Shown one piece after another: positions 35,719-44,369 of a DNA stretch of 64,000 bases. Numbering within the stretch: position 1 is the first letter of the stretch; the number at the start of each line of letters is the position of its first letter. The notes beneath the pieces were generated by a model, which ran no database searches, was not told the DNA's origin, and saw only the letters and a program-made list of their open reading frames with translations. The translations under genes were made by a program, and so were the position numbers. Source of the DNA: JBFFZF01 sp050732695 (GTDB lineage Bacteria; Gemmatimonadota; Gemmatimonadetes; Longimicrobiales; RSA9); the NCBI GenBank assembly GCA_050732695.1, contig JBOHRL010000093.1:1-64000 (forward strand). The letters run 5' to 3'.

Positions 35719-37149
35719 ATGCACGCGACCGCCCAGCGAGTGGTGCTTGTTCTGATCGACGGGGCACGAGCCGATGTGGTCCGCGATCTGCTCGACCGGG
35801 GCGACCTGCCGAACCTGGCCCGTTACGTGGTGGAGCCGGGCGGCATGACGATTGGTACCACGACGTTCCCCTCGACGACTGGCGTCGCCTACATCCCGTT
35901 TCTGTACGGCCAGTATCCCGGGACGCTGGGGATTCCGGGCATCCGCTGGCTCGACCGGGAGGAAGCGGCGGGTGGCTTGGCGGATCAGTGGCGAGGGGCG
36001 CGCAGCTATTGCGGGCCGCAGGGAGCGTGGTTCGATCGTGATACATCGCCTGGTCAGACGATCTTCGATCGGGTCCCGAGTGTTGCCATCTGCACGCCGA
36101 TCACGCGAGGCCTTGCACGAGGCGCAGATCGGATCGCGACGAGGCGGGCGCTGCTGGGGGCACTGGCTCATTATGCCGGAACCTATTTCTGGCTGGATCG
36201 TACGGTTTCGCGGGCGTGGCTGGCGGCGGCCGATGAGGCGGATTGGCGATTTCTGTTCGTGGTGTATCCGGGCCCGGACGGCATCACGCATCTGAAGGAT
36301 CCGTTTCACGCGGCTGTACTTCAGAGTTATCGAGAGATCGATGCGGCGCTTGGTGCGTTTGTGGAGCGTGTGCGGAGCCGGGGCGAGACGCCGGCGATTG
36401 TCGTGGCAGCGGATCACGGGGCAAGCGCGATGCCGGTGCATCGGGACATTGCGATTGCATTCGAGAGATGGGGAATCCGCACGTTGCGGCATCCGCTGCA
36501 TGTCTGGCGACGTGGGGCTGGTGCGGCGGTGATGGTGTCGGGAAACGCGTGCGCTCAGGTGTACTTCGAGCCGCGGTCCGGCCGTCGTGAGCCGCTGGTG
36601 ATGGATGCGATGCCGGCGGATGTCGTAGCGCGCCTGGTCGAACTCGATGCTGTGCGACTGGCCGCGTGCCGGGACGGCGATGGCGGTGTCATGGTCCTCT
36701 CGCGGCAGGGAACGGCGCGAATTCGCGACGATGGTGCCATGGTGCAGATCGATCCGATCGAGGGCGATGCGCTTGGACTCGGTACGACAGCGCTGGCTCT
36801 CGACGATCGCGAGATGCTCGCGCGCAGCCGATCGACGGATGTTCCTGATGCACCGCGCCAGCTGTTGCAACTTTTCCGCACGGATCGGGCGGGCGACCTG
36901 GTTCTGGCCGCTGGCGAGGGATTCGATTTTCGGGGACCGTGGGAGTTGCCCGAACACCGCGCCGGGCACGGCAGCCTGATCGCCGCACACATGGAAGTCC
37001 CGATTCTGTCGAGTGTGCCCCTTCCTGATTCGCCGATCCGGACGGCGGATCTGATGCCGACTGCGCTCGAGTGGCTGGTGGCTCCAGCTGGAGAAGCACT
37101 TGACGGCGTTCCATTCTCGGCACGTACGGACGCGCCAGCACGCCGATGA
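35719..37149 (+). CDS. Type I phosphodiesterase/nucleotide pyrophosphatase family protein
   Basis: A 476-residue metal-dependent phosphohydrolase of the alkaline-phosphatase superfamily. Metal and nucleophile elements are LVLIDGARADVV (first Asp), TTFPSTTGVAY (Thr nucleophile), the Asp/His pair in YPGPDGITHLKD, and AADHGAS. A C-terminal HGS with ADLMPTALEWL matches the family end. There is no signal peptide, so it is probably cytosolic; related enzymes act on nucleotide or lipid phosphodiesters. It overlaps the next gene by four bases (ATGA). Confidence 0.85.
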   Translation: MHATAQRVVLVLIDGARADVVRDLLDRGDLPNLARYVVEPGGMTIGTTTFPSTTGVAYIPFLYGQYPGTLGIPGIRWLDREEAAGGLADQWRGARSYCGPQGAWFDRDTSPGQTIFDRVPSVAICTPITRGLARGADRIATRRALLGALAHYAGTYFWLDRTVSRAWLAAADEADWRFLFVVYPGPDGITHLKDPFHAAVLQSYREIDAALGAFVERVRSRGETPAIVVAADHGASAMPVHRDIAIAFERWGIRTLRHPLHVWRRGAGAAVMVSGNACAQVYFEPRSGRREPLVMDAMPADVVARLVELDAVRLAACRDGDGGVMVLSRQGTARIRDDGAMVQIDPIEGDALGLGTTALALDDREMLARSRSTDVPDAPRQLLQLFRTDRAGDLVLAAGEGFDFRGPWELPEHRAGHGSLIAAHMEVPILSSVPLPDSPIRTADLMPTALEWLVAPAGEALDGVPFSARTDAPARR

Positions 37150-37961
37150 AGAATCCACCGGTCGTTACCCAGGAAGGCGTGGCAGGCGCGACCACGCCAG
37201 GCCGTGCCGATCAGCAGTACCGTGAAGACCACGAGGGTTTTTCCGCTGTGGCTTCGCGCACGTGGCCCCGGCGGGTGTGGACCGTTCTCACGAAGCGACG
37301 GGGATCGCCACTCTGGTCCGCTGTTGTCCGCGTGACGGGGGTTCTTGGTGCGCTCGCGATCTGGCCGACGACCATCTGGCCGGATGTCGCGGCGCTCGTC
37401 GGGTTCGCGCTCGTCACGATCGTTGTGAACGGGCCGTTATCACCGCTCTTCCCGGCCACGTACGAGCCGATCCTGATGGCGCTGGGACGCGCGTATGCGC
37501 CGACGCTTGTGGCATTCGCCGGCATGCTTGGGATCCTGTACATCGAATACCTGAATTACCACCTGTATGGCGCAGCATTGCTGCACCCGCGTCTCGATGG
37601 GTTCCGTCAGAGGCGGCCGGTGCGGTGGGCGATCTCGCTGTTCAAGAAGCGGCCGTTCTTCGCGGTCTGGCTCTGTGCGTGGAGCCCGTTGCCATTCTGG
37701 GCGGTTCGCATGATCGCACCGCTCGCGAACTATCCGATTCGGCCGTACCTGTTCGCTACGTTCCTTGGCCGCTATCCGAGACTCTGGTTCTTCGCGGCGT
37801 TGGGCGGTGTCATCCCGGTCCCTACCAGCTGGCTCATCGCGATGGCTGTCATTCTCTCGCTGAGCGGACTCTGCGTTGCGGCATGGCGGCGGTGGGGGCC
37901 CGGAGCCAGAGCGGCCCGAGCCCGCGCTGCGGGTGCGCAGAGCACGGCACGGGCCGCCTGA
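37146..37961 (+). CDS. VTT-like polytopic membrane protein
   Basis: A 271-residue membrane protein with about six hydrophobic segments, coupled by ATGA to the phosphodiesterase gene. The central part (LFPATYEPILMALGRAYAPT, LFKKRPFFAVWLCAWSPLPFWA) resembles the VTT/DedA-type fold with its re-entrant loops, a lipid-scramblase or transport group, but the match is partial. The Arg/Ala-rich tail is low in complexity. A link to phospholipid turnover with the upstream phosphodiesterase is plausible but inferred. Confidence 0.65.
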   Translation: MKNPPVVTQEGVAGATTPGRADQQYREDHEGFSAVASRTWPRRVWTVLTKRRGSPLWSAVVRVTGVLGALAIWPTTIWPDVAALVGFALVTIVVNGPLSPLFPATYEPILMALGRAYAPTLVAFAGMLGILYIEYLNYHLYGAALLHPRLDGFRQRRPVRWAISLFKKRPFFAVWLCAWSPLPFWAVRMIAPLANYPIRPYLFATFLGRYPRLWFFAALGGVIPVPTSWLIAMAVILSLSGLCVAAWRRWGPGARAARARAAGAQSTARAA

Positions 37962-38131
37962 TCCTTCCGCACGTTCACCGATTGGCCTCCCGTTGCCGTA
38001 CGGCAGGCGCGTCGAGCGATCAGCGCTCCTCCCGACGCGGAAGGTCTACGACGCCTTCCTCACCACGCGCCGGCCCGGTCGCGGATTTCGCGGACCGGGA
38101 AGCCGCCCATCGCCTCTGGACATCCGGCGCT

Positions 38132-38776
38132 TCACGCTTTCGGTGCAGCGACACCCTGCGTGCGGAACACTATGGCCGCGAGAGCGCCGCCGGCGAGCGG
38201 ACCCACGAGATAATACCACAGGTTGGCCATCGTGCCGCCGGACATCGCGCCTGAAACGAGGATGGGTCCGACACCGACGGCGGGATTGAACGCACCACCC
38301 GAGATGGGCCCGCCCGCGAACGCTCCCACTACAACCGTGAAGCCGATTGCAAGGCCGAAGTAGGAGTTGCCTGCCGTTGCGGGTGCGGTCGCCGTGTTCA
38401 GCATGACAAGAGCCAGCGCAAATGTGTACAGGATCTCGACCAGCAGCACAGCCACGATGCTGGCGCCTTCCGCCGGTGCGGGCGCAAACGTCGATCCGGC
38501 GATCCAGCGCACGGCGAGTGCGGCGAGCAACGCGCCGGCAATCTGAGCGATCCAGTACGACACCGCATCCTTCGAGTTGATGGTTCCACGCATCAATACC
38601 GCGAGTGTAACGGCGGGGTTGTAGTGGGCGCCCGAGATGTGTCCGCCCATGTAGACCATGATCATGAGTGAGCAGCCGATCGCAAGCGGTGCGAATGGCG
38701 TTTGCGCCAGGACCGTGAGACCAACGGTGAGCACCAGGAAGAACGTTCCGATCGCTTCCGTCAGCAGTTTGTTCAT
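38132..38776 (-). CDS. Aquaporin (MIP family)
   Basis: A 214-residue water or small-solute channel with six spans and both NPA loops: GAHYNPAVTLAVL (about 52) and GGAFNPAVGVGP (about 165). Length and motifs are complete. It begins seven bases after the end of the phospholipase C/nuclease-like gene, so the two are co-transcribed. The selectivity filter cannot be assigned with certainty by eye. Confidence 0.92.
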   Translation of the reverse strand: MNKLLTEAIGTFFLVLTVGLTVLAQTPFAPLAIGCSLMIMVYMGGHISGAHYNPAVTLAVLMRGTINSKDAVSYWIAQIAGALLAALAVRWIAGSTFAPAPAEGASIVAVLLVEILYTFALALVMLNTATAPATAGNSYFGLAIGFTVVVGAFAGGPISGGAFNPAVGVGPILVSGAMSGGTMANLWYYLVGPLAGGALAAIVFRTQGVAAPKA

Positions 38777-38783
38777 TGGCTCC

Positions 38784-39677
38784 TCACAGGGTTGCGCTGT
38801 TCAGCCAGGCGGTCCACCACAGGGAACGAAGGAAATCGGTGCCAGCGGCGAGGCGATCGAGCGCAAATGCCTCGTGTGCGCCGCTCTGTGTGTCCGGCCC
38901 GAACATCTCCTGCTTCTCGAGCCGGTACAGCTGATCGACCTTCGCGTGCGAGGAACGGAGGAACTGCCAGACGTCATCGCGAACATTCACGAACTGGCGA
39001 GCATCCCCATCAAGACGGACGAGCAGCTCCTCGAACGTGATGTGCGAACCCACAAATTCGTTCTCGAAGCGCCAGTGGAACGTGCGTTCCGTCGTATAGC
39101 CGTCCGGGTTCGGCGTGTTCTCCGCCCAGCCATTGTGATGAATCGTCGTGTGGTGCGGATTCGCAGCATCCGTCGCATAGTGGCCGAGGATGCCGGCATC
39201 ATCGAGAATGCGATGCTCCAGCCATTCGCGTTCGCGGGCATCCGTCGTGCGACGCCACTGCGCGAAACCAATCGTCAACCGCTGCTGCATCTCGATGATG
39301 CGGAACGGCAACAGGCCAGCCTCCCGGCTGGGTCGCTGCATGCCCGTGCGCTGTAGCGCGGAGAGGTACTCGAATCGATCGCGCGCCGCCCGGATCGCTT
39401 CCGGGACAACCTCGAGGTCGATGTAATGGTCGTAACGAAACGCTTCATTCGCCTCGACCATTGCATCCGCCCGCCACCGGTCAGGCTCCGGGTTCAACCA
39501 CCCGAGCCGGTCCGGCGCGACGCGGAAGAACTGCGGCATCTCAGCTGGCAACCTCGATGCCGCCGCCCGGCCCGCCATCACGTGACCCGCCTCACCCCAA
39601 CGAGCGCCGCCCCCCATTGCCGCAACGACGAGCGCGCCCGCCACACCCACAGCCACCCTGCCCGGTGCCCACCCCAT
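38784..39677 (-). CDS. Exported zinc phospholipase C/S1-P1 nuclease-like enzyme
   Basis: A 297-residue exported hydrolase. A signal peptide (VGVAGALVVAAMGGGA) is followed by WGEAGHVMAGRAAASRLP; the mature Trp and His near the new N-terminus are zinc ligands in the S1-P1 nuclease/phospholipase C group. Other ligand-like residues are RYDHYIDLE, GILGHYATDAANPHH and the W...HITFEE region. The start at 39677 has AAGGAG seven bases upstream. The open frame continues far upstream through tandem repeats and is not coding there. It heads a two-gene unit with aquaporin. Confidence 0.75.
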   Translation of the reverse strand: MGWAPGRVAVGVAGALVVAAMGGGARWGEAGHVMAGRAAASRLPAEMPQFFRVAPDRLGWLNPEPDRWRADAMVEANEAFRYDHYIDLEVVPEAIRAARDRFEYLSALQRTGMQRPSREAGLLPFRIIEMQQRLTIGFAQWRRTTDAREREWLEHRILDDAGILGHYATDAANPHHTTIHHNGWAENTPNPDGYTTERTFHWRFENEFVGSHITFEELLVRLDGDARQFVNVRDDVWQFLRSSHAKVDQLYRLEKQEMFGPDTQSGAHEAFALDRLAAGTDFLRSLWWTAWLNSATL

Positions 39678-39907
39678 GCCGGACTCCTTCGTCTGAGTCC
39701 CGCCACGATGAGCCAAGGCAGGACCTGCGTCAACTCGGAAAAACAGAGCTTGTCTTCTGGAATCATGGCCGGATGAGGAGGACGAACTCCGGCGCCCGCG
39801 CGCAGGAACGTGCGGTGGGCGGAGGCGGCGACTATCCGGGACACGTTGCCGGCTGTGTCCGTTGTACGGATGAACGGCGGGCACCGGGGCGGCGAGCCTA
39901 CCCGGGT

Positions 39908-40078
39908 GGCGAGCTGACATTCGGCACCGGAGCGGCGAGCTGACATTGGGCGATAAATAATCCTCTCCCGACGGAGCGGCGAGCTGATGTGGGGTGGCGA
40001 GCTGACGTGGGGCGGCGAGCTGACGTGGGGGCCGCGAGCTGGACGTGGGGGGCGGGCGAGCTGACGGCGAGCGGCCAG
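39908..40078. repeat. 18-bp tandem repeat array
   Basis: About eight imperfect copies of an 18-base unit, best seen as GGCGAGCTGACGTGGGGT at 39978, 39996 and 40014 (exact 18-base steps), with diverged copies at about 39908, 39934, 40033, 40053 and 40072. The core GCGAGCTGAC is kept in most. It lies in the otherwise empty 690 bases upstream of the nuclease-like gene and borders the 62-bp array. Confidence 0.8.
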
Positions 40079-40297
40079 CTGACCACGCCATTCGCGGCAA
40101 TGTCGACACGGCCGCGGTCGAGATCGCAGCAGTTGGGGCATTGACCGCGCTATTCGCGGCAAAGTCCCAACGGAGGCGGTCGAGGTCGCGACGGTTTGGG
40201 CATTGACCGCGCTACTCGCGGCAAAGTCCCAACGGAGGCGGTCGAGATCGCCACAGTGGCGCGTTGACCCGCGCCGTTCGCGGCAAAGCCCGCAGAC
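40079..40297. repeat. 62-bp tandem repeat array, 3.5 copies
   Basis: Four occurrences of TTCGCGGCAA or CTCGCGGCAA at 40091, 40153, 40215 and 40277 are spaced exactly 62 bases apart. Copies 2 and 3 are nearly identical over the whole unit (TTCGCGGCAAAGTCCCAACG, then GAGGCGGTCGAG and TTGACCGCGCT). Copy 1 is more diverged and copy 4 is cut after about 20 bases. It has no open frame of its own with a start signal. The rest of the gap up to 40364 shows a smaller direct repeat (CCAGCCCCAGAAAC twice, about 40335-40365). Confidence 0.85.
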
Positions 40298-40364
40298 CAT
40301 TCCCGCACCCGCGGTTAATCCGTTGAACCAGAAACCAGCCCCAGAAACCAGCCCCAGAAACGCC

Positions 40365-40718
40365 TCACGTGGCGATGCCTGCGGTATCAGCGACATCGGT
40401 CTGAAACTCGATGCGGCCGCCATCGGGCAGCTCTTCGAACACGTGCACGGACGTGTACTGATCCACGCCCATCGCGACGTGACCGCGTTGTTGCATGGCC
40501 GCGAATTCGCGTTCACACGTGATCCTCTCCTCGCCGGTTCGGGTGGCGCATGCTGCTGCGGTGTGCCGCGCATGCTGCCGGGCGCGCGCGCTGGCTTGCG
40601 CTTTCGTGCCTGCTTGCGCGGCCGCCATGCTGGGGCCTGACAGCACGAGGCTTACGCCCAGCAGCGCAAGCTGGAAACCTGATCTCATGCATGAGCCGGG
40701 TGGGCATCGCGACGACAT
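40365..40718 (-). CDS. Small exported hypothetical protein
   Basis: A 117-residue protein from ATG 40718, which has AAGGAG nine bases upstream; an inner ATG at 40688 lacks one. A signal peptide (FQLALLGVSLVLSGPSMAAAQ) leads to a Lys/Arg/Ala/Gln-rich segment (about 45-65), then CATRTGEERITCEREFAAM with two Cys residues and a polar end. I do not recognise a family. It is isolated between the repeat arrays and the SusC gene. Confidence 0.5.
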   Translation of the reverse strand: MSSRCPPGSCMRSGFQLALLGVSLVLSGPSMAAAQAGTKAQASARARQHARHTAAACATRTGEERITCEREFAAMQQRGHVAMGVDQYTSVHVFEELPDGGRIEFQTDVADTAGIAT

Positions 40719-40903
40719 GGATTTCGATCTCCTTTCCAGGAGAGGACGATTCAACTCGTCGTGCCATTGGTCGACTCGCACGCATGGTGCGTCCGCCGGC
40801 GCCACGCGCCTCGGGTCGCGCGACCGGGAGGATATCGATTCAATAACGTTCAACTCGTGGTGCCACGGAAAGTATCGATGGGCGAAGCGGTGCGAAGTGT
40901 CCC

Positions 40904-40981
40904 CGTGATCACCAGTCCACCGAGTTTCTCGTGATCACAAGTCCGCTGAGTTCCGCGTGATCTCCAATCGACGAAACGCTC
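40904..40981. repeat. Triple 26-bp direct repeat upstream of susC-like gene
   Basis: CGTGATCAC begins units at 40904 and 40930, and CGTGATCTC begins a third at 40956, in exact 26-base steps. The first two share CGTGATCACnAGTCC and the third is more diverged. Each of the first two contains the 8-base palindrome GTGATCAC. The array lies about 315 bases before the SusC-like start, in a 576-base gap with no other gene, and could be a cluster of regulator sites. Confidence 0.7.
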
Positions 40982-41294
40982 GACACCTCTGCGTTACGCG
41001 TGCGGCGCGTGATCGCGCGTGCGCCCGCTGGCATTCTCGTCCCGGCTCGAGCGCGTCCCGTCCCTCCGCGAACGCGCTTCATACCAACGGCGTCAATTCG
41101 TGCGACGTCGTCTCGTTCTAATGCGAGTGTCGGGGTTCACGTTTGCAATGCACACACGACGCAGTGTTGGCACCGACGGAACCGAGTCGAGGTTCGATCG
41201 CGTGCGATGCATCGTTACGGGATGCCCGGCAACGGGCGTTTTCGCTGGTGGCAGCAAGCCGGCAGGCGTTGCCGGCCAAACGAGGAGGAGAAGA

Positions 41295-44200
41295 ATGCAG
41301 AATCGAAAGATGCGATGGAGTGCGGCGCTGGCCGCACTCACGCTGGTGGTGTGGCCAGGGGCGGGCCGTGCCCAGGAGTCAGGCACGGTCACAGGGCGAG
41401 TCATCGTCGCGGCCACACAGCAGCCATTAGTGAGTGCACAGGTGTTCATCGCGGGAACACAGCGTGGTGCGATCACGAATCAGGAAGGCCAATACACGAT
41501 TACGAACGTCCCGGCCGGAGCTCAGACCGTGACGGTCACGATCATCGGGTATTCGCAGGAAACAGCGGCTGTCAACGTGTCAGCGGGCGGATCGACAACA
41601 GCCAACTTCGAGATGCGCCAGTCTGCCGTCGAGCTGGATGGCATTGTCGTGAATGCAGTGACAGGCGAACGCGAGCAGCGGCGGGAGCTGGGCAACACGG
41701 TTGGCCGTATCGACGTGGAAGCGTTGGCGAAGGCCGCTCTGTCAAAGCCGGCAGACCTGATCACAGGGCGGATAGCCGGCGTCGAGATCCGCAACACGAA
41801 CGGCACGACGGGCACCGGCCAGAAGATCCGCATCCGTGGTGCGAACAGCATCTCGCTCTCGAACGAGCCGCTCATCATTGTCGATGGCGTTCGCTTCGAC
41901 AATGGAACGGACTTCCTCGATCCGGACTTCTCCGAGGGCTCACCGGACCAGGTACCGAACCGGTTCAACGACATCAACTTCGACGACGTCGCATCCGTCG
42001 AGGTCCTGAAAGGACCGGCGGCGGTGGGCGTGTACGGAACAGCCGCATCGAACGGTGTGATCCTGATCACGACGAAGCGTGGTTCCGCCGGGGAGACGCG
42101 GTGGAGCTTCTATGCGGAGGGCGGCGTCGTTCAGGAACGGACCGAGTACCCGGAGAACCTGATTGCGCTCGCGCGCAGGCCGGACGGCGGGTTCTCCCAC
42201 TGCTACAACTTCCTGCGCGCGGCCGGAACGTGTACACAGGATTCGATCGCTCGCTTCAATCCGTTCAATGACGACAACTTCAGCCCGTTCCGTGATGGCA
42301 ACCGCCAGAAGTACGGCCTGGGCGTGAGCGGCGGGACGGACCGCTTCACGTACTATCTCTCCGGCGACCTCGACATGGAGAATGGCGTCTACACGTCGAA
42401 CACACTGGACAAGACGAGTCTGCGCGCCAACCTGCGTACCCAGCTTCGTGACAACATGACGCTGACGGCCTCGTCTTCGTATGTGACCAGCGATTTCTCG
42501 CAACCGTCCAACGACAACAGTGTGTTGAGTCCGATCCTGAACAGCATGTTCGGGCGTGCACTGTTCGATCGCTCGACGCCGAACCGGGCATTCTTTCGGT
42601 TCAATAACACTGTGACAACGGAGCAGTACTTCGCCACACAGGAAGTCGAGCGGTTCACCGGCAGTGTCTCGGCGAACTGGCAGCCCTTCTCGTGGCTGGC
42701 GGTTAACGCGACAGGCGGGCTCGACGAGTTCAGTCTGCACGACACGCAGATTCTCGAGCCGAATGTTGCACCGATCGCGGCAACGTGGGTGAACGGCTGG
42801 GCCGAGGAGAGCCGGGCGACCAACTTCCAGTATACGGCCAACGGGGCCGCAGTCGCATCGTTTCAGCTCACGCCGTCGATCACATCGCGATCGACGGTCG
42901 GTGTCGACTACAACAAGCAGAGGTTGGGCGCAACGCGGGCGAAGGGGTTCGGCATCACGCCCGGAACGCGCTCTCTGGATGGGACCAGCTCGCTGTTCGC
43001 AATCGACGAGGACAACACGGACGTTGTGACGGTTGGCGGTTTCGCGCAGCAGCTGTTCGGGTTCAACGGCCGGCTGTTTGTCGGTGGCGCGGCCCGCGCC
43101 GATGATAACAGCGCGTTCGGTCAGGAATTCGGACTCGTCTACTACCCCTCACTGACCGCTTCGTGGGTGATCAGCGAAGAGCCGTTCTTTCCGCAAGGCG
43201 AGTTCCTGAGCGCGCTCCGCCTGCGGGGTGCGCTGGGTGAATCCGGCCAGCGGCCGCAGTTCCGCCAGGCGGAGACGTATTTCAGCCCGGCCACGGCGGC
43301 GACGCCGACGGGCGATGAACCTGGCGTCACGATCGGTGGAACGGGCAACCTCGATCTCAAGCCGGAGCGCACGCGCGAGTTCGAAGTCGGCTTCGATCTC
43401 GGTCTCGTACAGGATCGTTTTGCGGCCGAGTTGACGTACTTCCGGCGTGATACACGCGATGCTCTGATTGCGCGCAACCTGCCACCGTCGCTGGGTCAGA
43501 CCAACCCGGCAACGGGCAGCGGCACACGCTTCGAGAACATTGGCAAGGTCCGGAACCAGGGTGTCGAGGTCGCGCTCAACATGCGGCTCGTCGAGACGCA
43601 GCCGTTCCAGTGGAACCTGCGGCTTTCGGGCAGCACACTCGAAAACGAGATTCTCGATATGGGCGTGGGCATCGACCCGATCCTGCTGAATCGCGGTGCA
43701 CAGCAGCACATTGTCGGCTATCCGGCGGGCGGCTACTGGCAGCCACGGATCTCGTGGGACGACGCGGATGGCAACGGCTTCCTCGGGCTGGATGAGGTGT
43801 CGGTCGAGGACTCGCTCAGCTACATCGGGCCGTCACTGCCCACGCGCATGGCATCGCTTTCGACCGACGTACAGCTGTTCAACTTCCTGCGCGTTTCGGC
43901 TCTGCTCGAGGGTCGTGGCGGTCATTACAACCAGTATTACACGGAGAACTTCCGTTGTACGTTCTCGCTCGTGACGGCCGATCGCGGTTGTCTCGGCCTC
44001 GACGACCCCGATGCCACGCTCGAGGAGCAAGCCGCGCCGATCGCAAACCTGATCGGTGATCCGGAGACCGGCGCCGTCTCGACGGCCGGCCTGATCCACA
44101 AGGCCGACTTCATCAAGTGGCGCGAGCTGGCGTTCACGCTCACTCCGCCGCGCAGCTGGATCGACCGGATCGGTGGCGTCAGCGGTCTCAGTCTCACCAT

Positions 44201-44351
44201 TGCCGGGCGCAACCTGCACACGTGGACGGACTATCCCGGCCTCGATCCCGAGATCAATGAGACCGGTTCAGCTGCAAACTACACGCAGAATGAATTCGGT
44301 TCACAGCCGCAGATCCGCTACTGGATCGCGCGCATCAATGTGAACTTCTGA
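41295..44351 (+). CDS. SusC/RagA-like TonB-linked outer-membrane receptor
   Basis: A TonB-dependent importer of 1,018 residues. ATG 41295 follows GAGGAGGAGAAGA closely; the open frame upstream has no start signal. A signal peptide (SAALAALTLVVWPGAGRA) leads to a carboxypeptidase-regulatory-like beta-sandwich (GTVTGRVIVAATQQPLVSA, about 27-110), a plug (about 115-235, with IRIRGANSISLSNEPLIIVD and VEVLKGPAAVGVYGTAASNG, both SusC hallmarks) and a barrel ending in INVNF. Its partner SusD-like lipoprotein follows 18 bases later. Such pairs capture oligosaccharides or peptides; the enzymes around (glutamyltransferase, amidohydrolase) favour peptides or amides, an inference. Confidence 0.95.
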   Translation: MQNRKMRWSAALAALTLVVWPGAGRAQESGTVTGRVIVAATQQPLVSAQVFIAGTQRGAITNQEGQYTITNVPAGAQTVTVTIIGYSQETAAVNVSAGGSTTANFEMRQSAVELDGIVVNAVTGEREQRRELGNTVGRIDVEALAKAALSKPADLITGRIAGVEIRNTNGTTGTGQKIRIRGANSISLSNEPLIIVDGVRFDNGTDFLDPDFSEGSPDQVPNRFNDINFDDVASVEVLKGPAAVGVYGTAASNGVILITTKRGSAGETRWSFYAEGGVVQERTEYPENLIALARRPDGGFSHCYNFLRAAGTCTQDSIARFNPFNDDNFSPFRDGNRQKYGLGVSGGTDRFTYYLSGDLDMENGVYTSNTLDKTSLRANLRTQLRDNMTLTASSSYVTSDFSQPSNDNSVLSPILNSMFGRALFDRSTPNRAFFRFNNTVTTEQYFATQEVERFTGSVSANWQPFSWLAVNATGGLDEFSLHDTQILEPNVAPIAATWVNGWAEESRATNFQYTANGAAVASFQLTPSITSRSTVGVDYNKQRLGATRAKGFGITPGTRSLDGTSSLFAIDEDNTDVVTVGGFAQQLFGFNGRLFVGGAARADDNSAFGQEFGLVYYPSLTASWVISEEPFFPQGEFLSALRLRGALGESGQRPQFRQAETYFSPATAATPTGDEPGVTIGGTGNLDLKPERTREFEVGFDLGLVQDRFAAELTYFRRDTRDALIARNLPPSLGQTNPATGSGTRFENIGKVRNQGVEVALNMRLVETQPFQWNLRLSGSTLENEILDMGVGIDPILLNRGAQQHIVGYPAGGYWQPRISWDDADGNGFLGLDEVSVEDSLSYIGPSLPTRMASLSTDVQLFNFLRVSALLEGRGGHYNQYYTENFRCTFSLVTADRGCLGLDDPDATLEEQAAPIANLIGDPETGAVSTAGLIHKADFIKWRELAFTLTPPRSWIDRIGGVSGLSLTIAGRNLHTWTDYPGLDPEINETGSAANYTQNEFGSQPQIRYWIARINVNF

Positions 44352-44369
44352 GCGGAGGACGAACACGCC

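Noticed and set aside
39678..40109. N-terminal extension of the nuclease-like gene through the repeat arrays
   Set aside because: The extension is translated repeat DNA; a clear ribosome site and signal peptide mark the start at 39677.
39908..40297. CRISPR array
   Set aside because: The repeats are contiguous tandem units without unique spacers, and no cas gene is present.
41019..41294. N-terminal extension of the SusC-like gene
   Set aside because: There is no signal peptide or ribosome site; GAGGAGGAGAAGA before ATG 41295 decides the start.
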